Shown: positions 23,757 through 32,441 of the stretch, piece by piece
Layout: every line of letters starts with the position of its first letter
How positions within the stretch are numbered: the stretch's first letter is position 1
Source: Hyphomonas sp. CY54-11-8
GTDB lineage: Bacteria; Pseudomonadota; Alphaproteobacteria; Caulobacterales; Hyphomonadaceae
Reading direction: 5' to 3'
Assembly: GCF_000682735.1 (NCBI RefSeq)
Contig: NZ_AWFD01000001.1
Span: forward strand, 186,001 to 250,000
Length of the DNA: 64,000 nucleotides
Program-made: the position numbers and the translations under genes
The notes under the pieces: generated by a model
Told to the model about the DNA's origin: nothing
What the model saw: the letters and a program-made list of their open reading frames with translations, nothing else
The model's database searches: none

Positions 23757-25001
23757 ATGTCCTACGCGCCCGTGCTTGCAGCTGCCTTTGTGCTCTGGCC
23801 GGTCATGGGCCTGCTCGGCGGGCAGGGTTATGCCCCGCTTCTGGGGCTGGCCGCCCTTCCGGCCCTGGCGCTCGCCCGGCCGAAATGGCCGCCGGCCATT
23901 TATGCCATACCGGCCATCCTGTTCGTGATCTGGGTCGTGGTCGGGGAGGCGTGGTCGCCTGTCTCTACCGGATTTACCAGCGGCAGCCTGCTGGAAGGCA
24001 ATTTTGCAGTGAAGGCGACCAGTGTGCGGGTTTTCCTCGCCGCGGCCTTCGCCTTGCTGGCCATCGGCGGGGCCATGCGCATTGCGGATGGCAGCGCGCA
24101 GGTATCGACCCGCGTCATGCTGGGCGCCTTTGCGACGCAGGGCCTGATCCTGGCGGTAACGGTGATTTTCTCAGGCCCGTTGCTGAAGGCGGTCTACGGC
24201 ACCGATCCGAATGAGGTCATGTCGGGCGTCCAGAATCTGGGGCGCAACGCAAATGCCTTTGCGCTGATCCTGCCGATCCTGATCGCTTATCTCTCCGCCC
24301 GCCCGCAATTCTTCTGGAAGCCTGTGGTGGCCCTTCTGGTCGTGGCGAGCCTTCTATTCTTCACGCGGGTCGACTCGCAGAGCGCCGTGATCGGCATGGT
24401 GTTCATGATGCTGGCGATCGGCCTGGTACAGGCCCTGCCGAAGCTCGGCTTCCGGATCCTGTTCACCGGCATCGGTGCCTATGTTGCCTCAGCCCCCATG
24501 CTGATCGGCACGGTGCTGCGGCTGCTGGAAGCCTACAATCTCCACCTGCCTGGCTCGTTCCAGTCGCGGGCCTGGGCCTGGCACGTGGTGATCGAAAAGA
24601 TTGCCGAACGGCCCTTCATCGGACACGGTATCTCCGCCTCGAAGACCTGGGAGGAGACCTATGCCGACCATCCGGACTGGCTGGCGCACCTGCCGGACTT
24701 CTGGGCCTATTACAAAGTCGTGCCGGGGCATCCGCACAATATGCCGCTGCAGATCTGGGCCGAGACGGGGATGATCGGGGCGATTCTGCTCGCCTTTTCG
24801 CTGGTCCTGCTGGGCTTCCGCCTGCCGGAACCGGGCAAGCTGCGCGAGGATGTCCGCTTCGCCATTGCCGGTGTCACGGGCGTCGCCTTCAGCCTGTTCA
24901 ACTTCGCCTACAATATGTGGAACGAGGCATTCTGGTCGAGCGTGGCGCTGGCCGCGATCGCGATCATCCTGCTGGCAAAACGCCGCCGGGAGTCGCTGTG
25001 A
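23757..25001 (+). CDS. O-antigen ligase/polymerase-family membrane protein
   Basis: About 414 residues with some ten hydrophobic segments along the length. The C-terminal 'GHGISASKTWEETYADHPDW' and 'YYKVVPGHPHNMPLQIWAETGMIGAILLAF' form the periplasmic loop and HPHN motif of the Wzy/WaaL (O-antigen ligase) family. It probably polymerises or ligates a surface glycan at the inner membrane. A GTG lies three codons upstream, but AAGAAGAG is better spaced for the ATG at 23757. The glycosyltransferase start overlaps its stop, so the two form an operon. Confidence 0.85.
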   Translation: MSYAPVLAAAFVLWPVMGLLGGQGYAPLLGLAALPALALARPKWPPAIYAIPAILFVIWVVVGEAWSPVSTGFTSGSLLEGNFAVKATSVRVFLAAAFALLAIGGAMRIADGSAQVSTRVMLGAFATQGLILAVTVIFSGPLLKAVYGTDPNEVMSGVQNLGRNANAFALILPILIAYLSARPQFFWKPVVALLVVASLLFFTRVDSQSAVIGMVFMMLAIGLVQALPKLGFRILFTGIGAYVASAPMLIGTVLRLLEAYNLHLPGSFQSRAWAWHVVIEKIAERPFIGHGISASKTWEETYADHPDWLAHLPDFWAYYKVVPGHPHNMPLQIWAETGMIGAILLAFSLVLLGFRLPEPGKLREDVRFAIAGVTGVAFSLFNFAYNMWNEAFWSSVALAAIAIILLAKRRRESL

Positions 25002-25810
25002 GTGCGCTGCCGACCATCAGCGCGCTGGTCGTGTCCTACCGGACCGGGCCGCGCCTGCATGAATGCCTCTACGCCCTGAAAGGCGATCCGGACATCACCG
25101 AGATCGTCATTGTGGACAATGGAAACCCGCCCGCCGACGAAGCCTGGATCGATCAGTTCGTGGCCGATTGCCCGAAAGCGTTCCTGATCCGCAAGGGCGG
25201 CAATCCGGGCTTCGGCACGGCGATGAACCGGGCGGCGGAAAAGGCCGGCGGCGACTTGCTGCTCGCCTGCAATCCGGACTGCGTGATCAAGCGCGGTGCG
25301 ATGGGACCGATGGTGGAGGCGCTGCAGGATGCGCCCCGGCCCGCCATCGTCGGGGGACGGATCTTCGACCTGAAAGGGCGGGAAGAGCGCGGCGCGCGCC
25401 GCAACACGCTCACCCTGTGGAACGCGATTGGCCTTGGCCAATGGGCGCTGGACGGGACGCCGGAACCGGATGGCCCGGTGTGCGTCGGCGCGATCACGGG
25501 TGCCTTCTTCCTGATCCGCCGGGACGATTACGAAGCGCTCGGCGGGTTTGATGAAGCCTATTTCCTGCATGTTGAGGATGTAGACCTGTGCCGCCGGGCG
25601 ATTGAGGCAGGCGGCTCGGTCACTTACCAGCCTAAGGCAGGGGCGCTGCATTACTCGTCCACGTCAGATGCGCCTTCGGCATTTGTGCAGGGTCACAAGG
25701 TGAAGAGCCTGAAGCGCTATTTCCGGAAATTCGCAAAGACGCCGGGAGAGAAGTTCGCGACAGCTCTGATGGTGCCGCTGATCGGGCTTGCCATGCGTCT
25801 GCGCGGCTAG
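24998..25810 (+). CDS. Glycosyltransferase family 2
   Basis: About 270 residues of GT-A fold. 'SALVVSYRTGPRLHECLYAL' is the nucleotide-sugar-binding N-terminus and 'EIVIVDNGNPP' the second strand. 'GNPGFGTAMNRAAEKAGGDL' and 'LLACNPDCVIKRGAM' carry the DxD-like region. 'GAITGAFFLIRRDDYEALGGFDEAYFLHVEDVDLCRR' has the conserved ED acceptor-site motif, rhamnosyltransferase-like. The GTG start inside the previous stop, preceded by GGGAG, is preferred over an upstream ATG. It presumably acts with the O-antigen ligase-like protein on a surface polysaccharide. Confidence 0.88.
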   Translation: MSALPTISALVVSYRTGPRLHECLYALKGDPDITEIVIVDNGNPPADEAWIDQFVADCPKAFLIRKGGNPGFGTAMNRAAEKAGGDLLLACNPDCVIKRGAMGPMVEALQDAPRPAIVGGRIFDLKGREERGARRNTLTLWNAIGLGQWALDGTPEPDGPVCVGAITGAFFLIRRDDYEALGGFDEAYFLHVEDVDLCRRAIEAGGSVTYQPKAGALHYSSTSDAPSAFVQGHKVKSLKRYFRKFAKTPGEKFATALMVPLIGLAMRLRG

Positions 25811-26256
25811 GCTTTCGGGCGCCAGTTTTCCGGCGCGAGTTCAAAGCCTGCAAAGTCAAAGCCCGGCGCCACGACGCAGGAGAGCAGCGTCCATGCGCCC
25901 AATGTTTCGGCGGCCTGCCAGTGATGCGCCAGTACGATACCTTGCAGCGACTGTCCCGACCGAAGGTCAGGCCCGAGCGTGACGGCACGCGGCGCTGTGC
26001 CCTCCGGGGTCGCGGTGGTCAGCACCAGCGGCCCGCCTGCCTGCCACAGCCAGATCTCGTCGGCATCCACCCGGTGCCAGGCCGAGACTTCGTCTGCCTG
26101 CAGCAGGAAATGGATCAGCGTGGAAGCCGGGCGTTGCCCCTTTGGGGCTGAGGCGCGGAACGTCTCCACATAGTGCCCGCCCTCCGGATGCGGCGCCATG
26201 TTCAGGAGGCGGATCACCTCCCGCGCACCGAGATCGCCGGAGATGGCCTGCATCAA
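25807..26256 (-). CDS. Cupin-domain protein (DUF985)
   Basis: A 149-residue single-domain cupin. 'IRLLNMAPHPEGGHYVETFR' is the DUF985 opening. 'STLIHFLLQADEVSAWHRVDADEIWLWQAG' is the cupin motif with a His and an Asp/Glu, and 'LAHHWQAAETLGAWTLLSCVVAPGF' the second motif. Its function is not known; related proteins have been linked to sugar metabolism or stress. Its end overlaps the convergent glycosyltransferase end by 4 bp, and its start overlaps the glyoxalase II end, suggesting co-transcription with that gene. Confidence 0.85.
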   Translation of the reverse strand: MMQAISGDLGAREVIRLLNMAPHPEGGHYVETFRASAPKGQRPASTLIHFLLQADEVSAWHRVDADEIWLWQAGGPLVLTTATPEGTAPRAVTLGPDLRSGQSLQGIVLAHHWQAAETLGAWTLLSCVVAPGFDFAGFELAPENWRPKA

Positions 26257-27026
26257 AACCGGTCCTTGCGGCCACGGATTTCGGCGAAGGTGGCGACGGC
26301 GTCGCCGGGGTGGCCCATGGCGGCCTGGAGTTCCGGCACGTCGGCGCGCAGGAAGGGGTTGGTGGCGAGTTCCAGGTTGAGCCTCGTCGGCACCGTTGGC
26401 AGGCCCCTGGCGCGGCGGTCGTCGATCTCTTTCACATAGTCGGTCAGTTTCGCATTGCCGGTCTCGATCGTCTCGGCAAAGCGGGCATTGGCCTGCGTGT
26501 ATTCATGCGCGCAATAGATCAGCGTTTCCGGCGGCAGGGCTTTCAGCTTGGAGAGGCTGTTCCACATCATCTCCATCGTGCCTTCGAAGACGCGTCCGCA
26601 GCCGAGGGCGAAGAGGGCGTCGCCGACAAAGGCCGTCTCCTGCTCCGCGAAGTGATAGGCGATGTGGCCCAGCGTGTGGCCCGGTACATCCAGCACGCGG
26701 GCGGTGGCGCGGCCAAACTCCACCGTGTCGCCTTCCTTAAGCTTCACATCGATGCCGGGGATCTTTTCCGCTTCGCCCGCCGGGCCGTAGATCGTGCAGT
26801 CCGTCGCGTCCTTGATCTTCAGATTGCCGCCGGCATGATCGGGGTGCCAGTGGGTGTTGAAGATGTGGGTGATGTGCCAGCCCATCCGCTTCGCCTCGGC
26901 CAGGTACTTGTCGGCGTCGGGCGTGTCGATGGCGGCTGTCTCGCCGGAATAGGCTTCATGCACGAGATAGCCGTAATTATCGTTCAGGCAGGGAAATCGG
27001 TGTACGTCGAGGGTGATCTTGGTCAT
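26253..27026 (-). CDS. gloB: Hydroxyacylglutathione hydrolase (glyoxalase II)
   Basis: A 257-residue metallo-beta-lactamase-fold enzyme that hydrolyses S-lactoylglutathione in methylglyoxal detoxification. 'FNTHWHPDHAGGNLKIKD' is the HxHxDH metal site. Further ligands are 'VPGHTLGHIAYHF' and 'FVGDALFALGCGRVFEGT'. 'YCAHEYTQANARFAETIE' carries the last metal His, and the C-terminal 'RLNLELATNPFLRA' is the substrate-binding region typical of GloB. The length is normal. It is divergent from the neighbouring methyltransferase gene, with 38 bp between starts. Confidence 0.93.
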   Translation of the reverse strand: MTKITLDVHRFPCLNDNYGYLVHEAYSGETAAIDTPDADKYLAEAKRMGWHITHIFNTHWHPDHAGGNLKIKDATDCTIYGPAGEAEKIPGIDVKLKEGDTVEFGRATARVLDVPGHTLGHIAYHFAEQETAFVGDALFALGCGRVFEGTMEMMWNSLSKLKALPPETLIYCAHEYTQANARFAETIETGNAKLTDYVKEIDDRRARGLPTVPTRLNLELATNPFLRADVPELQAAMGHPGDAVATFAEIRGRKDRF

Positions 27027-27064
27027 CTTTGTCTCCTGAAGACTGGCCTAGCACAGGGAAACCC

Positions 27065-27808
27065 ATGCGTCAGGATGCTGTCACGCTCGAACGCTTTTAC
27101 TCCGCCCCGCTGGGGCAAGCGGCGACGCGCATCCTGTCCGGCAAGCTGACGGATCTGTGGGGTGAGGCGCGGGGCCTGTCTCTGCTGGGGCTCGGCTTTG
27201 CCATTCCCGTGCTGGACGCGTTCGGCGACGCGCCGTCGCGGATCGTCGCTGCCGTGCCGCTCGAACATGGGCCCGTGAAGTGGGATTATTCCGGTCGCGG
27301 CAATGCCAGCGTCGGTGTGGGCGACGACCGGCTGCCCTTTCCGGACGGCATGTTCGACCGGGTGATTGTGCTGCACGGGCTGGAGGAGACGGGCAATCCG
27401 CGCACCTATCTGCGTGAGATCTGGCGCATCACAGCGCCGGAAGGCCGTATCGTGCTGGCGGCGGCGAACCGGGGCGGGCTGTGGTCACGGGCGACGCGCA
27501 CACCGTTCGGCCAGGGCCGGCCGTGGACCCGGTCGCAGCTGATGAACCTGTTGTCGTCTGGCCTGTTTCAGGTCACCGCCTCGACCAGTGCGCTCTACAT
27601 GCCGCCTGTGTCGGCAGGGCTCGTCACCTCGGCGGCTGAGGGCTGGGAAGCGATTGGCAGTCTGATCACGCCCGGCTTTGGCGGGGTCGTCCTGGTTGAA
27701 GCGGTCAAGCGGCTCTATGCCCAACCGGGCGGCGGGGCGCCCGCACCTGTTACCGAAAAGGTACGGATTCCCCGTCCTGTGCCTTCTCCAAAACGCGAAA
27801 GTCATTGA
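27065..27808 (+). CDS. Class I SAM-dependent methyltransferase
   Basis: About 247 residues. 'RQDAVTLERFYSAPLGQAAT' is followed by a degenerate SAM-binding loop ('LSLLGLGFAIPVLDAF'), then 'DDRLPFPDGMFDRVIVLHGL' (motifs II-III) and 'EIWRITAPEGRIVLAAANRG' (post-motif). I recall this family beside gloB in other alphaproteobacteria, so the pair may be functionally linked, though the substrate is unknown. The frame opens at 27029; the ATG at 27065 is the natural start. Confidence 0.78.
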   Translation: MRQDAVTLERFYSAPLGQAATRILSGKLTDLWGEARGLSLLGLGFAIPVLDAFGDAPSRIVAAVPLEHGPVKWDYSGRGNASVGVGDDRLPFPDGMFDRVIVLHGLEETGNPRTYLREIWRITAPEGRIVLAAANRGGLWSRATRTPFGQGRPWTRSQLMNLLSSGLFQVTASTSALYMPPVSAGLVTSAAEGWEAIGSLITPGFGGVVLVEAVKRLYAQPGGGAPAPVTEKVRIPRPVPSPKRESH

Positions 27809-27864
27809 CGTGTCATATAAGCGGCAGATACTTCGCAACTGCAGCAACTGTTAGGGGAAGCGCC

Positions 27865-28209
27865 ATGAAGCTTGTCACAGCCATTTTCAAGCCCAGCCGG
27901 CTCGACGCGGTGATCGACGCGCTTTCCGAAGTCGGGGCCACCGGACTGACCGTTTCAGAGGTCCGTGGTTATGGCCGCCAGCTCGGCAAAACCGAGGTGT
28001 ATCGCGGTGCCGAATACGAGGTTCGCCTGCTTCCGAAAGTGAAGGTCGAGGTTGCCTGTCCGGACGATGCCGCCGAACGGTTTGCCGATGCCATCACCCA
28101 GGCAGCCAACACCGGCACGATCGGCGACGGGAAGATCTTCATCCTGGATCTCGGGTCTGTCATCCGCATCCGCACGGGCGAACGCGACGAACTGGCCGTT
28201 TCAGGCTAG
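27865..28209 (+). CDS. Nitrogen regulatory PII protein
   Basis: A 114-residue signal-transduction protein sensing 2-oxoglutarate and ATP/ADP. 'TAIFKPSRLDAVIDALSEVG' is the first half. The T-loop 'VYRGAEYEVRLLPKVKVEV' has the conserved Tyr that is uridylylated in GlnB/GlnK. 'TGTIGDGKIFILDL' is the nucleotide-binding B-loop. AGGGGAAG lies ahead of the ATG. No glnA or amtB is adjacent, so GlnB versus GlnK cannot be decided. It ends 10 bp before the convergent DUF983 gene. Confidence 0.92.
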   Translation: MKLVTAIFKPSRLDAVIDALSEVGATGLTVSEVRGYGRQLGKTEVYRGAEYEVRLLPKVKVEVACPDDAAERFADAITQAANTGTIGDGKIFILDLGSVIRIRTGERDELAVSG

Positions 28210-28219
28210 GGCAAACGCC

Positions 28220-28624
28220 TCAGGAAGCGTTTGCATCCGCGTCGACATCGCTTGCTTTGACATCTGTCGCTTTAACCTCGGTCGCGCCGTGGTGCAGCTG
28301 CAGATTCAGCAGGATCGCCTTGGCGATGGGCAGTAGCGCCAGGATCAGGCCGATCATGATTGCGGACATCACGAGAAAGGCCAGGATCTTGAGGCCCAGC
28401 GGCATCGGAATCAGGGGCACGATGAACATGAATGGCGCGGCCAGGATCAGCACGCCGAACCCGACGAAGAAGGCCGGGCCATCAGCGGTGTCGTCATTGC
28501 TCATTTCCCGTCCGCAGACAGGGCAGGCGTCGTTCAGCTTCAGATAGCTTTTAAACAGCTTGCCTTCGCCGCAATTGCCGCATTTCAGCTTCAGGCCGGA
28601 CAGGATGGGGGACGGTTTGGACAT
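28220..28624 (-). CDS. DUF983 membrane protein
   Basis: A 134-residue protein. The N-terminal zinc-ribbon 'LKCGNCGEGKLFKSYLKLND' is followed by 'CPVCGREM' (two CxxC pairs). 'PAFFVGFGVLILAAPFMFIV' and 'ILAFLVMSAIMIGLILALLP' are two transmembrane helices. This is the DUF983 architecture, common in alphaproteobacteria, where a member lies near cytochrome oxidase genes. No such genes are nearby here, and the function is unknown. The Ala/Asp/Val-rich C-terminal tail is disordered. Confidence 0.88.
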   Translation of the reverse strand: MSKPSPILSGLKLKCGNCGEGKLFKSYLKLNDACPVCGREMSNDDTADGPAFFVGFGVLILAAPFMFIVPLIPMPLGLKILAFLVMSAIMIGLILALLPIAKAILLNLQLHHGATEVKATDVKASDVDADANAS

Positions 28625-28776
28625 GGGCGGTCTCCGGGGGGCTCGGCCGACACATCGTGCCCAGAGGCGCAGACTTCAATGCGACAGATGGCACGCGGGC
28701 GCCGGGCGGCACTTGACGGGCGGGGCCCGATTGCCCACCAGAGCGAGCTGTAATTCGCAAGATGGAATACCCCCTG

Positions 28777-29718
28777 ATGTCTGACCCCATTTTCGAGCGG
28801 ATCGCCATTGTCGGCGTTGGCCTTATTGGTTCTTCCATCGCGCGGGCCGCAACGGCTTATGACGCCGCCGGGGCCGTCTCGCTCTATGATGTCAGTGACG
28901 ATGTGCGGGCCAGCGCAGAGGGGCTCGATCTCGGAAATGTGACCGGAACGCTCGCCGAAGCGGTGAAGGATGCAGATTGCGTGATCCTGTGTGTGCCGGT
29001 CGGCGCGCTGGCACCGGTGGCGCAGGCCGCTGTGCCGCATATGAAGGCAGGCGCGATCCTGTCGGATGTGGGCTCGGTGAAGAAGCAGGCTGCCGAGGCG
29101 TTGGCATCTGCCGATGATGGGCGGGTGTTCGTCATTCCAGGCCACCCCGTGGCGGGCACGGAGCAATCGGGGCCGGAAGCCGGCTTCCCCACCTTGTTCC
29201 GCAATGCCTGGTACATCCTCACGCCGCAGAGCGGGAAAGGGGAGGCCTATGAGGCCGCGGCCGAACAGCTGAAAGCCTTTTGGCGGGCGCTGGGCTCGAA
29301 GGTGGAAACCATGGATGCCGGCCGCCATGACCGTGTGCTGGCCATCACCTCCCACCTGCCGCACCTGATCGCGTTCAATATTGTCTCCACGGCCTTCGAC
29401 ATGGAGACGGTTGAGCAGGGCGAAGTGGTGAAATTCTCCGCTGGCGGTTTCCGGGACTTCACCCGTATCGCGGCGTCGGATCCGGTGATGTGGCGCGACG
29501 TGTTCCTGAATAACAAGGAAGCCGTGCTGGAATGCCTCGGGCGATTTTCCGAAGACCTTGCCGCCCTGCAGCGGGCGATCCGCTGGGGCGATGGCGATTT
29601 CCTGATGCAGGAGTTCACCCGTGCCCGGACGATCCGCAAGGCCGTCATCGATGCCGGGCAGGATTCCGGCGCGGTGAATTTCGGCCGGAACCAGAATGGT
29701 GCTAAACCGGACGCATGA
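28777..29718 (+). CDS. tyrA: Prephenate/arogenate dehydrogenase
   Basis: About 313 residues, catalysing the NAD(P)-dependent oxidative decarboxylation in tyrosine synthesis. 'RIAIVGVGLIGSSIARAATA' is the Rossmann fold. 'VGSVKKQAAEAL' and 'GHPVAGTEQSGPEAG' are family active-site motifs, with the catalytic His in the latter. 'AITSHLPHLIAFNIVSTAF' is the helical-domain motif that binds the substrate. An ATG five codons upstream (28762) is an alternative start. It overlaps DUF2164 by 4 bp. No hisC-type aminotransferase gene is adjacent. Confidence 0.92.
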   Translation: MSDPIFERIAIVGVGLIGSSIARAATAYDAAGAVSLYDVSDDVRASAEGLDLGNVTGTLAEAVKDADCVILCVPVGALAPVAQAAVPHMKAGAILSDVGSVKKQAAEALASADDGRVFVIPGHPVAGTEQSGPEAGFPTLFRNAWYILTPQSGKGEAYEAAAEQLKAFWRALGSKVETMDAGRHDRVLAITSHLPHLIAFNIVSTAFDMETVEQGEVVKFSAGGFRDFTRIAASDPVMWRDVFLNNKEAVLECLGRFSEDLAALQRAIRWGDGDFLMQEFTRARTIRKAVIDAGQDSGAVNFGRNQNGAKPDA

Positions 29719-29954
29719 AACCGCTGACCCTCTCGGATGACCGGCGTGAGGCGCTTGCAGGTCACCTGCGGCGCCTGTTCGCGGAGGAGTTCGATGAGGA
29801 CCTCAGCGGCTTCCGCGCCGAAGCCATTATCGAACTGATGCTGAAACAGCTGGGCCCGGCGGTCTATAACCAGGCCGTGGAAGACGTGCGGGCGCATTTC
29901 CAGGACAAGCTGGACGATCTGTCAGGCGAAGTCTGGGTCGATGGCGGCGTTTGA
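29715..29954 (+). CDS. DUF2164 family protein
   Basis: A 79-residue acidic helical protein: 'LRRLFAEEFDEDLSGFRAEA', 'IIELMLKQLGPAVYNQAVED' and 'VRAHFQDKLDDL'. The 'LGP-x-x-YN-x-A' motif marks DUF2164. No function is known. It starts within the tyrA stop and is probably translated with it. Confidence 0.8.
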   Translation: MKPLTLSDDRREALAGHLRRLFAEEFDEDLSGFRAEAIIELMLKQLGPAVYNQAVEDVRAHFQDKLDDLSGEVWVDGGV

Positions 29955-30021
29955 AGCCTCTCACACAATCTCACGTGAATTTGTGTCGCCTGCGAGGGAC
30001 CTTCGGATGTAGGGAAGGGGC

Positions 30022-30558
30022 ATGAAACCGACGACTTCCATGCTGTCCCGCCGCGGCCTCCTGTTTGCAGGCACCGCTTCTCTCGTGATTGCTGCCTGTT
30101 CCGGCGGCTCCAGCAATGCGGTTGCAGAGTCGGAAGCGAACGGCGAGGGCGGCGACCCTTATGCCAGCAGCGAATGGCGCAAGGTAACAGAGGCAGAGTG
30201 GAAAGACCGGCTGGATCCGAAGGCATTCGCCGTGCTGCGCCAGGAAAGCACCGAGCGTCCGTTCACCTCACCGCTGGAGCATGAGAAACGCGAAGGTACC
30301 TATCACTGCGCCGGGTGTGATCTGCCGCTCTTCTCTTCCGAAACAAAGTTCGATTCCGGCACAGGCTGGCCAAGCTTCTGGAAACCGCTGCCGGGCGCCA
30401 TGGGTACCAAGGACGACCACACGCTATTCTATACGCGCACGGAATATCACTGCGCGCGCTGCCTCGGCCATCAGGGCCACGTCTTCAATGACGGGCCTGC
30501 GCCGACGGGCCAGCGCTGGTGCAATAATGGCGTGGCGCTGACTTTCCGGCCTGCTTGA
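30022..30558 (+). CDS. msrB: Exported peptide-methionine (R)-S-oxide reductase
   Basis: A 178-residue MsrB with an export signal. 'LSRRGLLFAGTASLVIAAC' reads as a Tat-like twin-Arg followed by a lipobox ending in Cys, so the enzyme should be an envelope lipoprotein. The catalytic domain has 'YHCAGCDLPLFSSETKFDSG' (first zinc CxxC), 'GWPSFWKP', 'YHCARCLGHQGHVFNDG' (second CxxC) and 'RWCNNGVALTF' with the catalytic Cys. It would repair oxidised Met in envelope proteins. No MsrA is adjacent. The reductant in this compartment is unknown. Confidence 0.9.
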   Translation: MKPTTSMLSRRGLLFAGTASLVIAACSGGSSNAVAESEANGEGGDPYASSEWRKVTEAEWKDRLDPKAFAVLRQESTERPFTSPLEHEKREGTYHCAGCDLPLFSSETKFDSGTGWPSFWKPLPGAMGTKDDHTLFYTRTEYHCARCLGHQGHVFNDGPAPTGQRWCNNGVALTFRPA

Positions 30559-30580
30559 GCCAGACAGTCTGAACCAGACC

Positions 30581-31792
30581 CTATTCGATGATCTCGACGC
30601 CTTCGGGGATCACGAAGGCCGGCACGGATGCAATCGCGACATCGCCATCGTCGATCAGTTCGCCGGGGCCGTTCTCGCGCCGTTCATAGGCGGCAACCAG
30701 TGACGTGTAGGGCGGGACATAATCCCAGCCGCCGCTGCCATTGTTCTGCGTGATCTCGAAATGCAGATGCAACACAGTCGGCGTGCCGCCGAAATCGTTC
30801 GAGACATAGCCGATCGTATCGCCTGCCTGCACCGTGTCGCCGATGGAAACGGAGAGCTTCTTCATGTTGAGGTGCAGGTATTTGTAGATCCGCCCGCCGG
30901 AGCGGAGGTTCACGCTGTAGGAGCCGACATTGGAGATGACGCCGTCTTCCACGGCCACGACCTCATGCGCGTCGCGATCCGCTGCGGATGTGGAGCGCTC
31001 TGACTGGCAACTGGCGGGCGTGCCGACGCGGATATCCTGGCCCTGATGGATCTTACTGCGCGGGCAATAAGCCGAATTCCGGTTCGATGTGCGTGTTTCG
31101 CAGAAATTGTCCCGCCACGGATATTCGAAATTCCGTTCGTCGCACTGGTCGCCGCCGACCATGCCGCCGCCGAAGGTGAAGACCATGGATTGCAAATAGG
31201 CCGGGGAGTCCTTGATCGGGAAAACCATGTCCGGCGCGAAGATCGTTTCCTCTCCGGCCCCCTCGCCGGTGCCTGGCAGAAGGGCGCCCGGACCATAGAA
31301 GGAGAAGGCGGGTTCGACAGGCGCTGGCGGCTCGGTTGTATCCGGCGTGTTTGTTGGCGAGGTCGTGTCGGTGTCAGCCGTATCTGTTGAATCGTCCGGT
31401 GTATCCGCGGGTGTGTCGGTCGGCGTGTCCGTGCCGGGATCGGTATCAGGCGCACTCGTGTCTGGCGAATCTGTATCTGGTGCGTCTGTATCTGGCGTGC
31501 CGGTATCGGGTGTGCCTGCGTCCGGCGTATCCGTGCTGGCATCCGTATCCGTATCGATTGGCCCTGTGTCCGGTGTGTCTGTGTCCGTGTCGGTTGGCTG
31601 GTCGCCCGCGCCGTATGGGTCTGTCACCGGCGTGCCGGGCGGCGGAGGGCCGGGCGCGCCGGGTGGCACCGCAGGACCTGCCTCCGGTGTTGCCGGCGGC
31701 GGGCCGCCGTCACCGGGAAAACGGATGAAATCGCAGGCCGAAAGGGTCAGCAGCGCGGCGGCGCCAAGCAGGAGGGAACGCGTCTGGGTCAT
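30581..31792 (-). CDS. M23-family peptidase lipoprotein with Asp/Thr-rich linker
   Basis: About 403 residues. The N-terminal 'SLLLGAAALLTLSAC' ends in a lipobox. A Pro/Gly-rich piece and an about 90-residue Asp/Thr/Pro linker (31331-31594) lead to an M23 (LytM-like) domain. 'KIHQGQDIRVG' (H249, D253) and 'VLHLHFEI' (H342, H344) carry the metal ligands, and further Cys may form disulfides. It likely cleaves peptidoglycan or another envelope peptide, anchored to a membrane and held off it by the acidic stalk. Its ATG overlaps the preceding lipoprotein stop. It is the last gene of a four-gene operon started by the subtilase. Confidence 0.85.
   Translation of the reverse strand: MTQTRSLLLGAAALLTLSACDFIRFPGDGGPPPATPEAGPAVPPGAPGPPPPGTPVTDPYGAGDQPTDTDTDTPDTGPIDTDTDASTDTPDAGTPDTGTPDTDAPDTDSPDTSAPDTDPGTDTPTDTPADTPDDSTDTADTDTTSPTNTPDTTEPPAPVEPAFSFYGPGALLPGTGEGAGEETIFAPDMVFPIKDSPAYLQSMVFTFGGGMVGGDQCDERNFEYPWRDNFCETRTSNRNSAYCPRSKIHQGQDIRVGTPASCQSERSTSAADRDAHEVVAVEDGVISNVGSYSVNLRSGGRIYKYLHLNMKKLSVSIGDTVQAGDTIGYVSNDFGGTPTVLHLHFEITQNNGSGGWDYVPPYTSLVAAYERRENGPGELIDDGDVAIASVPAFVIPEGVEIIE
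31331..31594 (-). repeat. Low-complexity Asp/Thr/Pro repeat region inside the M23 gene
   Basis: About 88 codons of PDT, TDT and TPDTD-like units. As DNA it is an irregular GT-rich short repeat on the plus strand. It encodes an acidic, probably extended stalk. Confidence 0.85.
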
Positions 31793-32436
31793 CAGCGCGA
31801 CCTCACCGCAACAAGGGAGTCTGCGATTGAGAGGGCGTCTTCCTCGCTGATGCAGTCGGCATGCTCGCCCTCGGCGACGGTGCATTCAAACTCGATCAGA
31901 TAGTCGGCGCCATATTTCGTGAAGGCGACCTGCGCGCCGCTCATGGTGGGGATGAAGCGCATCGGCGTTTCGGTCGTGCCCGGCGCGCGCTCGCCAATGA
32001 TTTCGTTCGTGCCATTGACGACGATGTTATAGTCCGTGCCGGGATAGAAGGCGAAATAGCCATCGCTCAGCGGCTGGAATTTTACGTCCGATTCTGCGCC
32101 CTGCGGCAGGACGATGCCGGTCGGCAGCATGACAGGCACCGGCGGCGGGTCGCCTTCCTGCGATGCGGCCATGAAATTCCCGCTGGTGCCGGAATTGGAT
32201 GCAACGTCGTCGCGGGCAGCCAGCCAGTCGATGGTGGCTTCCTGGCTCATGGCTTGCGTGTAGACCGGCTTGTCCACTGCAGCGGCAGGAACGGTTTCTT
32301 CCGCCGGGGTCGTATCCACCGGTTCGGAAATTTCGGTGCCGGCATCGTCTCCCATGCCCCGAATGAACTTGTCACAGCCAGCAAGACCCAACAGGGCGCA
32401 GGCGGGCACCAATGCAATGGCAATCCGCTTCCTCAT
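31792..32436 (-). CDS. Hypothetical lipoprotein in the surface-protease operon
   Basis: A 214-residue protein. 'IAIALVPACALLGLAGC' is a lipoprotein signal with lipobox LAGC. The mature part starts with an acidic Thr/Glu/Pro stretch, followed by a beta-rich domain ('GYFAFYPGTDYNIVVNGTNE', 'MRFIPTMSGAQVAFTKYGAD') that I do not recognise. Its stop overlaps the M23 start (TGATG), and five bases separate it from the gene before it. It is presumably an envelope partner of the subtilase and the M23 protein; the function is unknown. Confidence 0.7.
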   Translation of the reverse strand: MRKRIAIALVPACALLGLAGCDKFIRGMGDDAGTEISEPVDTTPAEETVPAAAVDKPVYTQAMSQEATIDWLAARDDVASNSGTSGNFMAASQEGDPPPVPVMLPTGIVLPQGAESDVKFQPLSDGYFAFYPGTDYNIVVNGTNEIIGERAPGTTETPMRFIPTMSGAQVAFTKYGADYLIEFECTVAEGEHADCISEEDALSIADSLVAVRSR

Positions 32437-32441
32437 GGCAA

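Noticed and set aside
28211-28234. Hairpin GCAAACGC/GCGTTTGC between the PII and DUF983 genes as terminator
   Set aside because: A perfect 8-bp stem, but with no T-run on either side, and it overlaps the last codons of the DUF983 gene.
31331-31594. Tandem DNA repeat or phase-variable tract
   Set aside because: The units are irregular at the DNA level and keep the reading frame. It is explained by an Asp/Thr/Pro-rich protein stalk.
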